DNA of 6,784 nucleotides from Clostridia bacterium. GTDB taxonomy: Bacteria > Bacillota_E > RBS10-35 > JAJYVN01. The stretch is taken from NCBI GenBank assembly GCA_027335515.1, contig DAHWHT010000138.1, positions 1 to 6,784 on the forward strand. The letters are read 5' to 3'. Positions within the stretch are counted from its first letter, which is position 1. The number at the start of each line of letters is the position of its first letter. Shown piece by piece: positions 5,788 to 6,784 of the stretch. The position numbers were made by a program, and so were the translations under genes. The notes under the pieces are model-generated. The model ran no database searches and was not told the origin of the DNA. It worked only from the letters and a program-made list of their open reading frames with translations.

Positions 5788-6096
5788 TTGGCGGGCACCG
5801 GACTCGATGTTTCGATCCGACTCTATGATGCGAAGGAAGGCGCAACCAGGGCGTTCGCCAGCCTCACCACGGCAGACGGCTGGGCCATCCACGGTATCCG
5901 CGTCAGCGAGGGCCGCAGCGGGCTTTTTGTGGCGATGCCCCAGGAGAAGGGTCACGACAAGGCGGGCAAGGAGAAGTATTACGACGTGGCGCACCCGACG
6001 ACCGCAGGGGGCCGCGCCGCGGTGTCCAAGGCCGTCCTAGCGGCATACGAGGAAGCAGCCGCGAAGCGCGAGAAGGGGGACGAACTGGCGCGGTAA
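5788..6096 (+). CDS. spoVG: SpoVG-family protein
   Basis: This 102-aa protein shows the whole SpoVG fold. The first strand is LDVSIRLYD (6-14), then ATRAFASLTTADGWAIHGIRVSEG (19-42). The hallmark GLFVAMPQEKG follows (45-55), then YYDVAHPTTAGGRAAVSKAVLAAYEE (64-89). SpoVG proteins are small nucleic-acid-binding regulators named for sporulation and septation in Bacillus. Homologues also occur in phages and mobile elements. I chose the TTG at 5788: it follows AGGGGGGA at the right distance, lies just before the first conserved strand, and there is no in-frame ATG or GTG nearby. It is longer than the usual 85-97 residues because of a charged tail (EEAAAKREKGDELAR). It stands alone, divergent from the DUF457 operon and far from any purR/glmU-type neighbours. 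It is therefore probably an accessory copy and not the housekeeping gene. Confidence 0.9.
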   Translation: MAGTGLDVSIRLYDAKEGATRAFASLTTADGWAIHGIRVSEGRSGLFVAMPQEKGHDKAGKEKYYDVAHPTTAGGRAAVSKAVLAAYEEAAAKREKGDELAR

Positions 6097-6122
6097 CGCC
6101 ATTCCATCGCCAGAGGGGAACA

Positions 6123-6146
6123 GGGCGCCGGGTATGCCCGGTGCCC
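6123..6146 (+). terminator. 10-bp stem hairpin, probable spoVG-family gene terminator
   Basis: Bases 6123-6132 (GGGCGCCGGG) pair with 6137-6146 (CCCGGTGCCC) across a TATG loop, with one G-U pair. It starts 27 bases after the stop codon. The tail (TTCCCATTG) has few T residues, so termination may depend on the stem alone or on other factors. Confidence 0.55.
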
Positions 6147-6155
6147 TTCCCATTG

Positions 6156-6173
6156 CCCCGGGCACTCCCGGGG
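6156..6173. terminator. Second hairpin between convergent genes
   Basis: Bases 6156-6162 (CCCCGGG) and 6167-6173 (CCCGGGG) are perfect complements with a CACT loop. It is one of three hairpins in a row and could act on either strand. It has no T-run. Confidence 0.4.
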
Positions 6174-6180
6174 ACGCAGC

Positions 6181-6203
6181 GGGGGCCGCACAGGAGGGCC
6201 CCC
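6181..6203. terminator. Third hairpin between convergent genes
   Basis: Bases 6181-6187 (GGGGGCC) pair with 6197-6203 (GGCCCCC) across a 9-base loop, followed by a long run of C. On the minus strand it lies downstream of the membrane-protein genes that end at 6269, so it may serve them. There is no U-tract. Confidence 0.35.
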
Positions 6204-6268
6204 CCCCGGGCACCCAACCCGTGCTGCCCCCTGCCCACTGTACCCCTTCGCACCTACCACCACACCCC

Positions 6269-6478
6269 CTACTTCCGCAGGTGCGCCGTCACCGCTTCGA
6301 CGAACCGCCAAACACCCAGTCCCATGCGGTTCATGGTGTGCAGGACAGGAAGGAGTCCCGGCGCTTCGGGTGCCGCCAACAGCAGCGCGACGTAGACCAC
6401 CGCCAGGATGCCCGCCAGCCAAAGCACGTCCAGGAAGGCGTCCCAGAGGCCGCCGAGCGCGCGGCCCACCACACTCAC
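6269..6478 (-). CDS. Small single-pass membrane protein, unknown
   Basis: This 69-aa protein has one strong membrane segment at residues ~16-36 (LDVLWLAGILAVVYVALLLAA). An amphipathic tail with HTMNRMGLGVWRFVEAVTAHLRK follows. The frame is open further upstream, but that part overlaps the membrane-protein gene upstream and looks like noise (Gly/Arg-rich). I therefore place the start at the GTG at 6478, two bases after that gene's TAG; GTG at 6472 or 6469 would also do. No separate ribosome site is visible, which suggests translation coupled to the upstream gene. Function unknown. With its partner it may belong to a membrane complex. Confidence 0.6.
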   Translation of the reverse strand: MSVVGRALGGLWDAFLDVLWLAGILAVVYVALLLAAPEAPGLLPVLHTMNRMGLGVWRFVEAVTAHLRK

Positions 6479-6480
6479 GA

Positions 6481-6784
6481 CTACGCCAAGCCCGCGAAGA
6501 AGGGGGTCTGGGCGGCGGTCGCCCGCACCGCGACGACCACCGGCTCCACGAAGTGCCACACGACGGCCACGCCCAGCAGGGCCGACACCAGCACCACGCC
6601 GCGCAGGACGCGATTCCCCGGCAGCAGCATAGCCATCCCCAGCAGCAGCATGGCCATCTCCGCGACCCGGGTCGGCACACCCCAGATCGCCGTCGGCGGT
6701 GCCCATGCGGTGGTGCCCGCTGTCGCGATGGGGAGGCTCGTCGCCGAGGGCGCTGGCGCGGGGCTGGAGGGGGCCAGCAGGCGC
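6481..6784 (-). CDS. Membrane protein, 5' end outside window (two membrane segments)
   Basis: The frame is open from the right edge to TAG at 6481-6483, so the visible 100 residues are the C-terminal part of a longer protein. They begin with an Ala/Pro/Ser stretch (RLLAPSSPAPAPSATS). This could be the end of a signal peptide or a periplasmic linker (possible cleavage after TAWA). Two hydrophobic segments follow: about 43-56 (MAMLLLGMAMLL) and 60-79 (LRGVVLVSALLGVAVVWHFV). It ends PVVVAVRATAAQTPFFAGLA. A GTG at 6678 could be an internal start but has a poor ribosome site. A signal-like region plus two membrane helices in about 100 residues is the shape of VirB2/TrbC pilins and similar small secretion-system proteins. 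I see no sequence motif to prove it. It is coupled to the 69-aa gene. Confidence 0.55.
   Translation of the reverse strand, partial: RLLAPSSPAPAPSATSLPIATAGTTAWAPPTAIWGVPTRVAEMAMLLLGMAMLLPGNRVLRGVVLVSALLGVAVVWHFVEPVVVAVRATAAQTPFFAGLA
6621..6662. repeat. Two tandem 21-base units inside the membrane-protein gene
   Basis: Bases 6621-6641 and 6642-6662 match at 18 of 21 positions. On the minus strand they encode EMAMLLL and GMAMLLP, so the first membrane helix is built from a duplicated 7-residue unit. Confidence 0.75.

Noticed and set aside
5711..6040. + strand ATG frame overlapping the spoVG-family gene
   Set aside because: Arg-rich product in the wrong frame. The SpoVG signature is in the frame with the TTG start at 5788.
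6481..6678. 65-codon gene starting at GTG 6678
   Set aside because: The same frame stays open to the window edge and the GTG has a poor ribosome site, so a longer gene cut by the edge is more likely.
1..6784. CRISPR array, tRNA or rRNA genes
   Set aside because: I saw no regularly spaced repeats and no tRNA- or rRNA-like sequence on either strand.

Overview
The window is a very GC-rich stretch with close-packed genes. A SpoVG-family gene, Gram-positive-style lipobox and strong GGAGG-type ribosome binding sites point to a high-GC, possibly thermophilic, spore-forming Firmicute (the Thermaerobacter / Symbiobacterium / Sulfobacillus kind). This is inference from gene content and composition, not a species identification. 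The mix of a small serine recombinase, a SpoVG homologue, broken transposon-type genes and small membrane proteins looks like accessory DNA, perhaps part of an integrative element or genomic island.

Left part (1-2886, mostly + strand). A 17-bp perfect hairpin ends an upstream gene outside the window. A TATAAT promoter then leads into a 336-aa DNA-binding protein. It has four copies of a ~55-residue repeat of the homing-endonuclease-associated type and a C-terminal helix-turn-helix. Next comes a decayed gene that looks like an Rpn/YhgA-type PD-(D/E)XK nuclease, readable only with two compensating frameshifts. It is followed by an intact 266-aa lipoprotein with a long Ser-rich linker and an Ig-like C-terminal domain. 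About 400 bases without a convincing gene follow, with a faint IS4-type transposase trace on the minus strand.

Middle part (2887-5696, minus strand). Transcription runs right to left: a predicted zinc-site DUF457/YdjM-type membrane hydrolase, a 214-aa unknown with a possible MerR/Xis-like N-terminus, and a 200-aa serine recombinase. The gaps are 20 and 18 bases, so these three probably form one operon. The first two end in the same 31 bases, giving both proteins the same Ala-rich tail. A separate SAM-dependent methyltransferase with its own strong ribosome binding site lies 183 bases further downstream.

Right part (5697-6784). A SpoVG-family gene with a TTG start diverges from the operon across a ~100-base control region. 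It converges on two small membrane-protein genes read from the right edge; three GC-rich hairpins lie between. The first of these two genes runs off the window. A signal-like Ala/Pro stretch followed by two membrane segments recalls VirB2/TrbC-type pilins, but that is only a shape resemblance.

Best leads for something new: the DUF457 / 214-aa / serine recombinase operon with shared 3' ends, its divergent SpoVG partner, and the nuclease-free repeat protein at the left.
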